From the NCBI GenBank assembly GCA_011620785.1, contig WOYM01000106.1, forward strand, positions 1 to 15,249: a stretch of DNA of 15,249 bases. The letters are read 5' to 3'. The position numbers and the translations under genes are program-made. Origin of the DNA: Methanothrix sp. GTDB lineage: Archaea > Halobacteriota > Methanosarcinia > Methanotrichales > Methanotrichaceae. Below the pieces are notes generated by a model. That model saw only the letters and a program-made list of their open reading frames with translations, was not told the DNA's origin and ran no database searches. Shown here piece after piece: positions 5,307 through 12,757 of this stretch (positions are counted from its first letter, which is position 1; every line of letters begins with the position of its first letter).

Positions 5307-6791
5307 TCAGCTCTTCTCCTCCAGCTTCTGCTGGCTGAGATATGAGCCTACCGCGGCGGCGATCGCTGCCACTTTGCGGTTATCGGCCCCAAGAGCAGAA
5401 GCCAAAGACTGATTCCGATCATAATCCTCTGCTGCTACCCTCTTCACCGCTTCGGCGATGTTCTCCTCCTTGATGAAGCCGGTATTGAAGTCACCACTTC
5501 TGAACCTGGCATTCCTGAGCACTGCCTTATGGAAGATGAGGTTGGTCTTAACCCCCACGATGATATACTCATAGAGGGCCCGCTCCATTCTGGCAATTGC
5601 TTCTCTACGGTCCTTGCCATGGGCGACGAGCTTGGAGATCAAGGAATCGTAGTAAGGAGGAATCAGGTAGCCGGAATATACCCCGCTGTCCACCCTGATC
5701 CCCGGACCGCCGGGACTCCTGTATCCCTTGATCCTCCCAGGAGCGGGAGAGAAATCGTTTAAGGGGTCTTCTGCATTTATTCGGCACTCTATTGCCCAGC
5801 CCCGTATCTGCATGTCGCTCTGATCGTAGTTCAGGGGCTGGCCGGCGGCGATGAGGATCTGCTCCTTTGCCAGGTCCACTCCGGTCACCATCTCGGTGAT
5901 GGGATGCTCAACCTGCAGGCGGGTGTTCATCTCCAGGAAGTAGAAGTCCCCCCGTGAGTACATGAACTCCACCGTCCCTGCGCTGGCATATCCAATGGCT
6001 TTGGCCGCTTTGACGGCGATGGAGCCCATCCTCTCGCGCAGCTCATCGCTCATCACCGGGGAGGGAGACTCCTCTATCAGCTTCTGATGGCGGCGCTGAA
6101 TGGAGCACTCCCGATCGGATATGTATATCGTCTTTCCCAGCTCATCCGCCAGGATCTGGAACTCGATATGCCTTGGCTCTGTGAGGTACTTTTCAATATA
6201 TATGGTATCATCGCCGAAGGCATTGCGGGCCACAGACTGGGATGAGGTCAGAGCGGGCAGCATCTCCTCCCTGCTCCTCACGATCTTCATGCCGATTCCC
6301 CCGCCTCCTGCCGCCGGCTTGAGGATGATCGGATAGCCAATGCCATCTGCCAGGTCCATCGCATCATCTGGATCGTTGATCCCCTCTTCAATGCCCGGAA
6401 CGATTGGCACCCCTGCCTCTTTCATCGTCTGACGGGCGGTGATCTTCGAGCCCATGGCGTCGATGGCAGAAGAAGGAGGGCCAATGAACACGATGCCGTT
6501 TTCCTTGCAGGTGGAGGCGAAGACTGTGTTCTCGGATAAAAAGCCATATCCAGGATGGATAGCCTCGGCACCGGTCTCCAGGGCGGCCTTGATTATGTTG
6601 TCTATCTTCAGGTAGCTCTGGCTGGATGGAGATGGTCCTATATAGACCGCTTCATCAGCGTACTTGGCGAAGAGGGCATTTTTGTCCGCCTCAGAGTAGA
6701 CGGCCACGCTAGGGATGCCCAGCTCCCGGCAGGCTCGCATAACCCGGATGGCGATCTCTCCCCGGTTGGCTATCAGGATCTTGTTGAACAT
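5307..6791 (-). CDS. pycA: Pyruvate carboxylase subunit A (biotin carboxylase)
   Basis: ATP-grasp biotin carboxylase subunit that carboxylates biotin on the partner subunit PycB with bicarbonate and ATP; together they make oxaloacetate from pyruvate for biosynthesis. In this 494-residue form the biotin-carboxylase N-terminal domain opens FNKILIANRGEIAIR, the glycine-rich ATP loop KPAAGGGGIGM is at 158-168, the active-site segment FLEMNTRLQVEHPITE at 285-300, and the C-terminal domain contains ECRINAEDP. There is no biotinyl (AMKM) domain, as expected for the A subunit. ATG 6791 matches the family N terminus; the frame runs upstream to ATG 6797 and TTG 6833, which would add residues unlike the family. 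Close homologues are acetyl-CoA carboxylase AccC and 2-oxoglutarate carboxylase, but a methanogen setting with adjacent birA favours PycA. pycB is not in the window. Confidence 0.9.
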   Translation of the reverse strand: MFNKILIANRGEIAIRVMRACRELGIPSVAVYSEADKNALFAKYADEAVYIGPSPSSQSYLKIDNIIKAALETGAEAIHPGYGFLSENTVFASTCKENGIVFIGPPSSAIDAMGSKITARQTMKEAGVPIVPGIEEGINDPDDAMDLADGIGYPIILKPAAGGGGIGMKIVRSREEMLPALTSSQSVARNAFGDDTIYIEKYLTEPRHIEFQILADELGKTIYISDRECSIQRRHQKLIEESPSPVMSDELRERMGSIAVKAAKAIGYASAGTVEFMYSRGDFYFLEMNTRLQVEHPITEMVTGVDLAKEQILIAAGQPLNYDQSDMQIRGWAIECRINAEDPLNDFSPAPGRIKGYRSPGGPGIRVDSGVYSGYLIPPYYDSLISKLVAHGKDRREAIARMERALYEYIIVGVKTNLIFHKAVLRNARFRSGDFNTGFIKEENIAEAVKRVAAEDYDRNQSLASALGADNRKVAAIAAAVGSYLSQQKLEEKS

Positions 6792-6835
6792 CCGCATATG
6801 AAAGTCTCTGCCAGGGTAAAACCTTTTTGGCAAAA

Positions 6836-6843
6836 GATAAAAA
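6836..6843 (-). promoter_or_regulatory. Possible TATA box of the pycA cluster
   Basis: On the - strand TTTTTATC lies about 45-52 bases before the pycA ATG, predicting transcription start near 6813 and a leader of about 20 bases. The whole divergent gap to the next gene is only 65 bases, so this element overlaps the leader of the rightward gene. Confidence 0.35.
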
Positions 6844-6846
6844 CCT

Positions 6847-6859
6847 GGAGGATCAAATG
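6847..6859 (+). promoter_or_regulatory. Strong Shine-Dalgarno site selecting ATG 6857
   Basis: GGAGGATC at 6847-6854 stands five bases (from GGAGG) before ATG 6857. The in-frame ATG at 6827 has no such site, and the one at 6866 is too far from it. Confidence 0.7.
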
Positions 6860-7294
6860 CAGATCATGAAACCCAGGGAGCTATCAGATGATGAATGCAT
6901 AGCACTCCTCTCCTCAGCCAGATACGGCAGGCTAGGACTGTCCAGAGAAGACCAGCCTTATGTGGTTCCAATGTCCTTTGTGTACCACGAGGGCAAAATC
7001 TACCTTCACTCCCGAGGGATGGGAAGAAAGGTCCAGTATGCTGCTGAAAATCCCCGGATCTGCTTTCAGGTAGACCATCTGGAGAAGGGAAAATGGACGA
7101 GCGTCAATGCCTTTGGCAGGGCAGAGCTATCGGATGATATAGAAGCCAAGCAGAGGATGTTTGATGCCTTCACCAAAAAGGGTTTGGGCGGCCATGGAGG
7201 CAAGAGCTTTCAACGCCAGGACCTGGAGAGGATGGATATGACCATATGGGAGATTGTCATCAATGAGCTGACGGGAAGAGAGGGCGTCTGGTAG
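6857..7294 (+). CDS. Pyridoxamine 5'-phosphate oxidase-like FMN-binding protein (NimA-like)
   Basis: A 145-residue single-domain split-barrel protein of the PNPOx-like superfamily. The segment RYGRLGLSREDQPYVVPMSFVYHEGKIYLHSRGMGRKVQYAAENPRICFQVD is abbreviated here by its landmarks: the barrel entrance GRLGLS, the strand PYVVPMSF, the LHSRG turn that meets the FMN phosphate in relatives, and the ICFQVD strand. This pattern is typical of the nitroimidazole-resistance (NimA)-like flavin-binding group. Members bind FMN or sometimes haem or F420; the reaction here is unknown. Its stop codon TAG is directly followed by the rfcL start, so the two are almost certainly on one transcript. It faces the pycA cluster across a 65-base divergent gap. 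Confidence 0.8.
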   Translation: MQIMKPRELSDDECIALLSSARYGRLGLSREDQPYVVPMSFVYHEGKIYLHSRGMGRKVQYAAENPRICFQVDHLEKGKWTSVNAFGRAELSDDIEAKQRMFDAFTKKGLGGHGGKSFQRQDLERMDMTIWEIVINELTGREGVW

Positions 7295-8758
7295 ATGCCC
7301 GCACCTTTAAAGTGGACGGAGAAGTATCGTCCAGCCTCCCTCAAGCAGGTTCTTGGCAATGGCAAGGCGATAGACGGCCTGCGGGAGTGGGCCCTCTCCT
7401 GGGAGAGAGGCGAGCCCATCACCGGCGCGGTCATTCTCTACGGCCCGGCGGGAACGGGAAAGACTTCGGCGGCTTTAGCCCTGGCACATGATTTCGATTG
7501 GGATTACATTGAGATGAATGCCTCAGATGCTCGCACTGCAGGCATGATCGAGAAGATTGCCGTTCCAGCATCGCGAAGTCAGACATTCTCCGGAAAACCG
7601 AGGCTGGTTATTTTAGATGAAGCAGACAACCTCCATGGCACTGCTGACCGAGGTGGAGCGGCGGCCATGCTCCGCCTGGTCAGGAATACTCTCCAGCCAG
7701 TGATACTAATTGCCAATGAGTACTATGAGATCGATAAGTCCCTACGAGATGCGACCCGAGGAATTCAGTTCCGGTCGGTGCGCTCCACCACCATCGCCCA
7801 GGCATTGAGGGCGATCTGCCAGGCAGAGGGCATAGACTGCGATCCCGATCTGCTGGTTACGATTGCCGAGAGGGCAGGGGGAGACATGCGCTCCGGGATC
7901 AACGATCTGCAGGCAGCCGCCGAAGGCCAGGAGACGCTTAGGGAAAGGGATCTGGCCACTGCCCAGAGGGATGTCAAATCCTCCATCTTCCGGGTGCTGG
8001 AGGTGATCTACAAGGGCAATAACGCCAAGGAGGCCCTGGAAGCGTCTTATAATCTGGACGAGAGCCCGGAGGATCTGATCAACTGGGTGGATGAGAACCT
8101 GCCCCTGGCATACTCCGGCCAGGATCTCCTCCGGGGCTACGAGACCCTAGCTCGAAGCGACATATTTCTGGGCAGGGTGCGGCGGAGGCAGAACTACGGC
8201 CTGTGGCGCTATGCCAGCTATCTCATGACCGGCGGAGTGCAGGCGGCAAAGAAGGAGCGCAGGCATGGTTATGTGGCCTTCCGTCCACCCAGCCTGTGGC
8301 GAAGGATGGGCCAGACCCGCAAAGCCAGATCGATAAGGGACTCTGCCGCCAGAAAGATCGGCAGGCACTGCCATGTATCGCTCGCCTTCGCCCGCTCGGA
8401 GCTGATGGACTTTGTGGGAATGCTGCTCAAAGACAAGAAAGGCGCTCCCCAACTGGCCGCCCGGCTGGATCTGACCGCAGAGGAGATCGCTCTGCTCATG
8501 GGAAGCTCTCCTGGCACAAAGAAGGTGCAGAACATCTTCGAGGAAGCGATGAGAATTCAAAGCAGAGAACAGATCGAGGAGATAGAGCTGGCATGGCGGA
8601 AGAGCAGCCAGCCCACCCTCAATAAGAGATCTGAGAAAGAGCCAGAGAGAAGAGGCAGGCCAAGGAAGACAGAGGGTGAGGCCAATGCAGGCAAAAAGGA
8701 TATCAAGGAATCAACCTTCAAGTCAGGGAAAAGGCAGAAGTCCCTATTCGACTTCTGA
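7295..8758 (+). CDS. rfcL: Replication factor C large subunit
   Basis: A 487-residue clamp-loader large subunit, which with RfcS loads PCNA on primed DNA using ATP. The N terminus WTEKYRP is a family hallmark. The Walker A is GPAGTGKT (50-57), Walker B LVILDEADN with D108-E109, and sensor 1 lies in VILIANEYYEIDKSLRDA. Then come the lid and helical collar domain and a charged, low-complexity tail from about 430. The last seven residues, QKSLFDF (481-487), are a perfect PCNA-interacting (PIP) box QxxLFxF. ATG 7295 is adjacent to the preceding stop and gives the conserved N terminus. Translation probably depends on termination of the upstream flavin-protein gene. Confidence 0.96.
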   Translation: MPAPLKWTEKYRPASLKQVLGNGKAIDGLREWALSWERGEPITGAVILYGPAGTGKTSAALALAHDFDWDYIEMNASDARTAGMIEKIAVPASRSQTFSGKPRLVILDEADNLHGTADRGGAAAMLRLVRNTLQPVILIANEYYEIDKSLRDATRGIQFRSVRSTTIAQALRAICQAEGIDCDPDLLVTIAERAGGDMRSGINDLQAAAEGQETLRERDLATAQRDVKSSIFRVLEVIYKGNNAKEALEASYNLDESPEDLINWVDENLPLAYSGQDLLRGYETLARSDIFLGRVRRRQNYGLWRYASYLMTGGVQAAKKERRHGYVAFRPPSLWRRMGQTRKARSIRDSAARKIGRHCHVSLAFARSELMDFVGMLLKDKKGAPQLAARLDLTAEEIALLMGSSPGTKKVQNIFEEAMRIQSREQIEEIELAWRKSSQPTLNKRSEKEPERRGRPRKTEGEANAGKKDIKESTFKSGKRQKSLFDF

Positions 8759-8930
8759 TCTCTGGCTGGAGCCTAAAGCTTCTTGAGCAGCGATCTGTCT
8801 GAAGATTCCCATATTTTCAGAATCGGAATAACCAGCAAGCTTAACCGAAAGGGCTAACTAGCATAATTGAGAAAACGAACTACAGCGAGCGCTGCAAACC
8901 AAAGCGCAAGAGCTGCAAGGGGTGTTAATT
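8759..8930 (+). other. 172-base intergenic leader before the KaiC-like gene
   Basis: No gene seen. It holds a hairpin with 5-bp stem GCGCT/AGCGC (8889-8907) and the heptamer GCTGCAA twice at 8891-8897 and 8912-8918, start to start 21 bases, the second abutting the ribosome binding site. No convincing TATA box; CATATTTTC near 8808 and CATAATT near 8863 are weak candidates. Confidence 0.4.
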
Positions 8931-9659
8931 ATGGCAGTACATAGCAGCGAATTTCCTAGAATGAAATCAGGCATACCTGGATTTGATGAAATGGTGGGTG
9001 GCGGATTTCATCAGGGAACTGTAAATACCATAACCGGTTCCTCAGGCACCGGCAAGACTGTTTTCGCCGGCCAGTTCATTCACCACGGCATCGGACAGGG
9101 GGAGAAGGGAATGATCATCACTCCCTCTGAGAGCGCAGAATATATGAGACGGGGGATGATGTCCTCCTTTGGCTGGGACTTTGGCGCATTGGAAAATGAT
9201 GGGAAGCTGAGCCTCATCGACGTTACAGACCCAGTTCTCAGGCTGCAGAAGAGCATCGATGTCGATCCGGTGGATTTTCTCATCAACTTCAGAAAGCTTG
9301 TGGAGAGAAAGCTGCAGGAAGAAAAGCCTAAAAGGCTATTCATCGACGATCTGGCTGCATTTTTTATGGCGGTAGAAGCGCCCTTCAAGATCCGTTCGCT
9401 GACGGATGACCTCTTCGGCACCATCCGCTCCAGCGGAGTGACCTGCTTGGTCACCATCGGCACCGCTTTTGGCACCAATCAGTTCCTGGAGTATGGAGCA
9501 GACTCCGCCACCATGCTGAACCGGGAGAGAATAGGCAATACGCTCATCAGATCGATCTATGTAATGAAGATGAGGGGCTCGAAGATCGCCAATAGCATCC
9601 GGGTGCTGGACATATCGGACGATGGCATCTCCGTATCAACGCTCTCCCCTTATCCATGA
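8931..9659 (+). CDS. Single-domain KaiC-like RecA-superfamily ATPase
   Basis: A 242-residue ATPase of the KaiC/RadA-like group common in archaea, usually thought to be a signalling or regulatory ATPase. It has one KaiC domain: SGIPGFDEMVGGGFHQG (13-29), Walker A GSSGTGKT (36-43), Walker B RLFIDD (135-140). Where cyanobacterial KaiC has the paired catalytic glutamates, this protein reads ITPSES (63-68), i.e. the first Glu appears as S66 and the second as E67, so hydrolysis may be altered. Start chosen at ATG 8931 because GGGGTG lies six bases upstream; GTG 8922 lies within that site. The glycogen synthase gene begins seven bases after its stop, so the pair is almost surely cotranscribed, suggesting control of glycogen metabolism or assembly with it. 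The partner link is inference. Confidence 0.85.
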   Translation: MAVHSSEFPRMKSGIPGFDEMVGGGFHQGTVNTITGSSGTGKTVFAGQFIHHGIGQGEKGMIITPSESAEYMRRGMMSSFGWDFGALENDGKLSLIDVTDPVLRLQKSIDVDPVDFLINFRKLVERKLQEEKPKRLFIDDLAAFFMAVEAPFKIRSLTDDLFGTIRSSGVTCLVTIGTAFGTNQFLEYGADSATMLNRERIGNTLIRSIYVMKMRGSKIANSIRVLDISDDGISVSTLSPYP

Positions 9660-9666
9660 GGTTAGA

Positions 9667-11451
9667 ATGATAGAAAGATGGATCATCCTGGCAGCAGAGG
9701 AAGCCGGCCCCGTCTCCAATAAGATGGGAGGCATATGGAATGTGGTGGATGCCGAGGCCACGACCCTCGCCCGGCTGGTGGCTAAAGGGGAATTAGATAG
9801 CGAATTTCGTATCCTGGTGGTCGGCCCCAACTATCCCACTGCCGGATCGGATTGGAATACCGGCCGAAACCGGGTGACGGACATATCGGCACTAAACCGA
9901 CTGGACATGGGTGAGGAGCTCGCCTCAACCCTGGCGGAGTTGAACTCCATGGGCATGGAGAGCGTCACCGGACAACGGGTTGAGGACAGCGTTCCCATCG
10001 GCTATGTTCTGTTTAATACCAATTACTATCAGTCTCGATTAGTGCGCTGGAAGGACCGAGAGATGACATTGAATAATGCCATTAAGACAGAGGCCTTCGA
10101 TCTATTGGGACTGGACTCAATGAGATTTGAGAAGGAGCACTATGGCTGGGAGTATAATCACTATTTAAACCTCTCCTATGCAGTCTCGGAGCTGGTGCGT
10201 ATCCTCGCTCAGTCCCCTGAGGAGAGCACAAAGAAGTATGCAGATAAGGCGGTGGTCGAGTTTGCCCGGTCGGTTATGCCCAGGGTGAGGGTCTCACTGC
10301 ACTGCCATGAGTTTGGGATCTTCTATGCCGCTGCCAGGCTGGAGAAGCTGGGCATTCCGGTAAGAACTCTCTGCACCTTCCATGCAACCGTTCCCGGCAG
10401 GACGGCTGGCTACCGGTCGCTGGAGAAGATCAGAAAGAATGACTCAAAAATGGAACCCGGAACCCCTCTGGGCTTTGCCGCTCTGGAGGCGCTGGCCCGC
10501 TATGCCGATGGGGTCACATTCGTGGGCGACTCGACGATGAAGGAGGCAATGCTCTTTTACCGCATGAAAGGGGTCGTTATTCGCAATGGAATCGATGTTA
10601 GGGGCGATCGAATCGACTGGAATAAAAAGGAGCGCTGCCGGGCCCGGATCCAGGATTTCATCATCGATAACCTCTATAAGAACTGCGTGGGGAGCTCCCC
10701 GGAGAGGGAAAATATCATTCCCGTATTCTCCATTTCCAGGATAGAGATAGAGAATAAAGGTTATCCTCAGCTTCTCGATGCCCTGGTGCTTCAGGATCAT
10801 CTCCTGCGGCACAGAATGATGGGACAACGACATGCAGATCAGACTCGGGTGGTGTGCTTCCTAATCGCCTCCCATGGTCCCAAATCCAAGGATAAGCTTC
10901 CAGAGGGCTTCCCCATCAACCTTCCCATAGAGGTTCTGTTGGGCGATGAGATCCGCCTGGAGAATATGATCAATGATCGACGGCTCAACAAGGATGAGCT
11001 GATCTCCGGCCGGAGGTCGGTGGCTGCCGTTCTGTATCCCCAATGGCTGGGACCGAATGACGGCGGCCTGGGAATGAGAACGGACGAAGTTATGGCCGGC
11101 TGCGTCGCTGGCATCTTCCCCTCCCAGTACGAACCCTTTCTTCTCACCGCATTGGAGGCGGGAAGGGAAGGAACCCCCAGCATCGTCAGCCGGAGCGCAG
11201 GATTCAGCGATGCCCTGAAAAAGGTCGAGCATCGGGTGCCAGGGCTGGGTGGAGTTGTGGTTGTGGACAACATCGAACTGCAGCCTCAGGAGACGGTTAT
11301 GGACTATGCCCTGGCTCTGGATTACTTCTCCCGGACCTATCTGGGGGATGATGTGAAATACCGGCTGCTGTGCGAGGAGTCGTTCTCCCTGGCCAGGCAG
11401 TTCAGTTGGGACCAGCCCGTAATGGAGTATTATAAAAATCTGACCGTCTGA
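9667..11451 (+). CDS. Glycogen synthase, GT3-like (eukaryotic-type fold)
   Basis: A 594-residue GT-B glycosyltransferase resembling the GT3 (animal/fungal glycogen synthase) family, predicted to add glucose from a nucleotide sugar to an alpha-1,4-glucan. The N terminus has the donor loop K19-M-G-G22 (NKMGGIWNVVDAEA), the counterpart of KVGGI. LHCHEFGIFYAAARL and CTFHATVPGRTAGY follow, as in GT3 enzymes. PVFSISRIEIENKGYPQLLDAL forms the start of the second Rossmann domain. The paired-glutamate motif is YEPFLLTALE with E489 and E497, inside GIFPSQYEPF, very like the GT3 site. ATG 9667 is chosen from GAGGT just upstream and the fit of the N terminus; upstream codons of the frame overlap the KaiC gene. 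The donor (UDP- or ADP-glucose) is not settled by sequence. No primer protein (glycogenin) is seen nearby. Confidence 0.82.
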   Translation: MIERWIILAAEEAGPVSNKMGGIWNVVDAEATTLARLVAKGELDSEFRILVVGPNYPTAGSDWNTGRNRVTDISALNRLDMGEELASTLAELNSMGMESVTGQRVEDSVPIGYVLFNTNYYQSRLVRWKDREMTLNNAIKTEAFDLLGLDSMRFEKEHYGWEYNHYLNLSYAVSELVRILAQSPEESTKKYADKAVVEFARSVMPRVRVSLHCHEFGIFYAAARLEKLGIPVRTLCTFHATVPGRTAGYRSLEKIRKNDSKMEPGTPLGFAALEALARYADGVTFVGDSTMKEAMLFYRMKGVVIRNGIDVRGDRIDWNKKERCRARIQDFIIDNLYKNCVGSSPERENIIPVFSISRIEIENKGYPQLLDALVLQDHLLRHRMMGQRHADQTRVVCFLIASHGPKSKDKLPEGFPINLPIEVLLGDEIRLENMINDRRLNKDELISGRRSVAAVLYPQWLGPNDGGLGMRTDEVMAGCVAGIFPSQYEPFLLTALEAGREGTPSIVSRSAGFSDALKKVEHRVPGLGGVVVVDNIELQPQETVMDYALALDYFSRTYLGDDVKYRLLCEESFSLARQFSWDQPVMEYYKNLTV

Positions 11452-11494
11452 CCTCGGATAAAATTCCGGTCTGAATTAAAATAAACCATCATCA

Positions 11495-11510
11495 GGAGTG
11501 ACATCGATTG
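11495..11510 (+). promoter_or_regulatory. Ribosome binding site selecting TTG start
   Basis: GGAGTGA at 11495-11501 lies six bases before TTG 11508 but fifteen before ATG 11517, so TTG is the likelier start of the GT4 gene. An AT-rich TTAAAATA at 11476-11483 precedes it; if that is a TATA box, transcription would start near the start codon. Confidence 0.5.
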
Positions 11511-12743
11511 AAGTCAATGCGAATCGCCTATTTCAGCACCGAGTACCCCCCCCTGGTCTATGGTGGGCTGGGGGTCTATGCAGATAACATATCTCGCTCT
11601 TTGGTTGCCCTTGGCCAGAAGGTCACCGTCTTCTCCTGGGGTTCGAAAGAGTCTCCCAGGCATGAGATGCTGGTCGGGGTGGAGGTCTTCCGGGAGATGC
11701 CCCTTGCCATGAGGGACGGAATGGAGATCTTTCTCTCCCCCCAGACCCTGGGGTGGGGTCAGGGCCTGGATTATCTGCTCAACCTGTTCAGCTACAACCA
11801 GCTCGCTCTTGACCATCTGAAAGAAGAGGATCGGTTTGATCTGCTCGTCTCCCATGACTGGCTGGCCCTCCCTGGTGGCATGGCCGCCAGGAGAGAAGGG
11901 ATTCCACTGATTTATCATGTCCACGGCCTGGAGACCGGCCGGTCCTCAAATCCGAACCCGCAAATCGTGGCTTTAGAGCACAAGGGCTCAGAGGTAGCAG
12001 ACCTGGTGATAACCGTATCCGAGGCCATGAAAAGGGAGCTGGCCGGTCAGGGGATTTCTGAAGACAAAATCCGGGTCTGCTATCATGGAGTGGACTGCGA
12101 GTTCTTCGATCCTGAAAAGGTGGATCGAGAATCACTGGTTGCTTTGAGAGAGAGATACGGCTTTGATGAGGATGATATCGTAATTCTCTTCGTAGGACGG
12201 CTGGAGCCGGTCAAAGGCATCAGAGAGCTTTTCTCCGCCCTGCCCAGTGTTCAGTCGGAGCACAGCAGGGTTAAGCTCCTGGTGCTGGGGGTCGGCAGCC
12301 TGGAGGGGTGGGCTAAAGTAGAGGCTGAGCGGCAGGGCAATATAACTCTCGTCACCGATTTCGTCGATGCCGAGGAGAAGAGGCTTCACTATGCCCTTGC
12401 CGACCTATGCGTATTTCCCAGCCTGTATGAGCCGTTCGGAATAGTGGCCCTTGAGGCAGCGGCCATGGGCAAGGCGGCTGTGGTGGGGGCGGCAGGCACC
12501 AGCGGCCTGGCGGAGATCGTCAAGAATCCGGCTGAAGATGAGCCGACTGGGGTCCATGTCAATGCTCGCGATCCAGCTGATCTGGCCTGGGGAATCAACC
12601 TCGCCCTGGAGGATAAAGAACGTCTCCTGTCCTGGGGAAAGAACGCCAGAAAGAGAGCCCAAACCAACTTCAGCTGGCAGAAGGCGGCAGAGAGCACCCT
12701 GGCCATCTACGAGGAGGCAATAGCAATTTTCAGAAAGAGATAG
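11508..12743 (+). CDS. GT4 glycosyltransferase, archaeal glycogen-synthase-like
   Basis: A 411-residue retaining GT-B glycosyltransferase of family GT4, resembling the archaeal proteins annotated as glycogen synthase. Features: an acceptor/donor loop PPLVYGGLGVYADNI near residues 14-28, SHDWLALPGG and HVHGLETGR in the N-terminal domain, the donor phosphate pair R231/K236 in FVGRLEPVKGI, and the E-x7-E motif E308-PFGIVALE316. It follows the GT3-like gene by 56 bases and precedes the galT-like gene by 14, with GGAGGG of the latter overlapping its stop, so it is part of the same carbohydrate cluster. It could be a second glucan synthase or a glycosyltransferase making another glycoconjugate; sugar and acceptor cannot be read from sequence. 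TTG 11508 is favoured by the Shine-Dalgarno spacing; ATG 11517 is the alternative. Confidence 0.85.
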   Translation: MKSMRIAYFSTEYPPLVYGGLGVYADNISRSLVALGQKVTVFSWGSKESPRHEMLVGVEVFREMPLAMRDGMEIFLSPQTLGWGQGLDYLLNLFSYNQLALDHLKEEDRFDLLVSHDWLALPGGMAARREGIPLIYHVHGLETGRSSNPNPQIVALEHKGSEVADLVITVSEAMKRELAGQGISEDKIRVCYHGVDCEFFDPEKVDRESLVALRERYGFDEDDIVILFVGRLEPVKGIRELFSALPSVQSEHSRVKLLVLGVGSLEGWAKVEAERQGNITLVTDFVDAEEKRLHYALADLCVFPSLYEPFGIVALEAAAMGKAAVVGAAGTSGLAEIVKNPAEDEPTGVHVNARDPADLAWGINLALEDKERLLSWGKNARKRAQTNFSWQKAAESTLAIYEEAIAIFRKR

Positions 12744-12757
12744 GAGGGATTATAGGC

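Noticed and set aside
8147..8625. Overlapping frames on both strands inside rfcL
   Set aside because: No homology visible; rfcL is continuous with all motifs and a PIP box at its end.
11788..12706. - strand frames opposite the first GT4 gene
   Set aside because: Composition and lack of motifs mark them as shadows of a gene with complete GT4 signatures.
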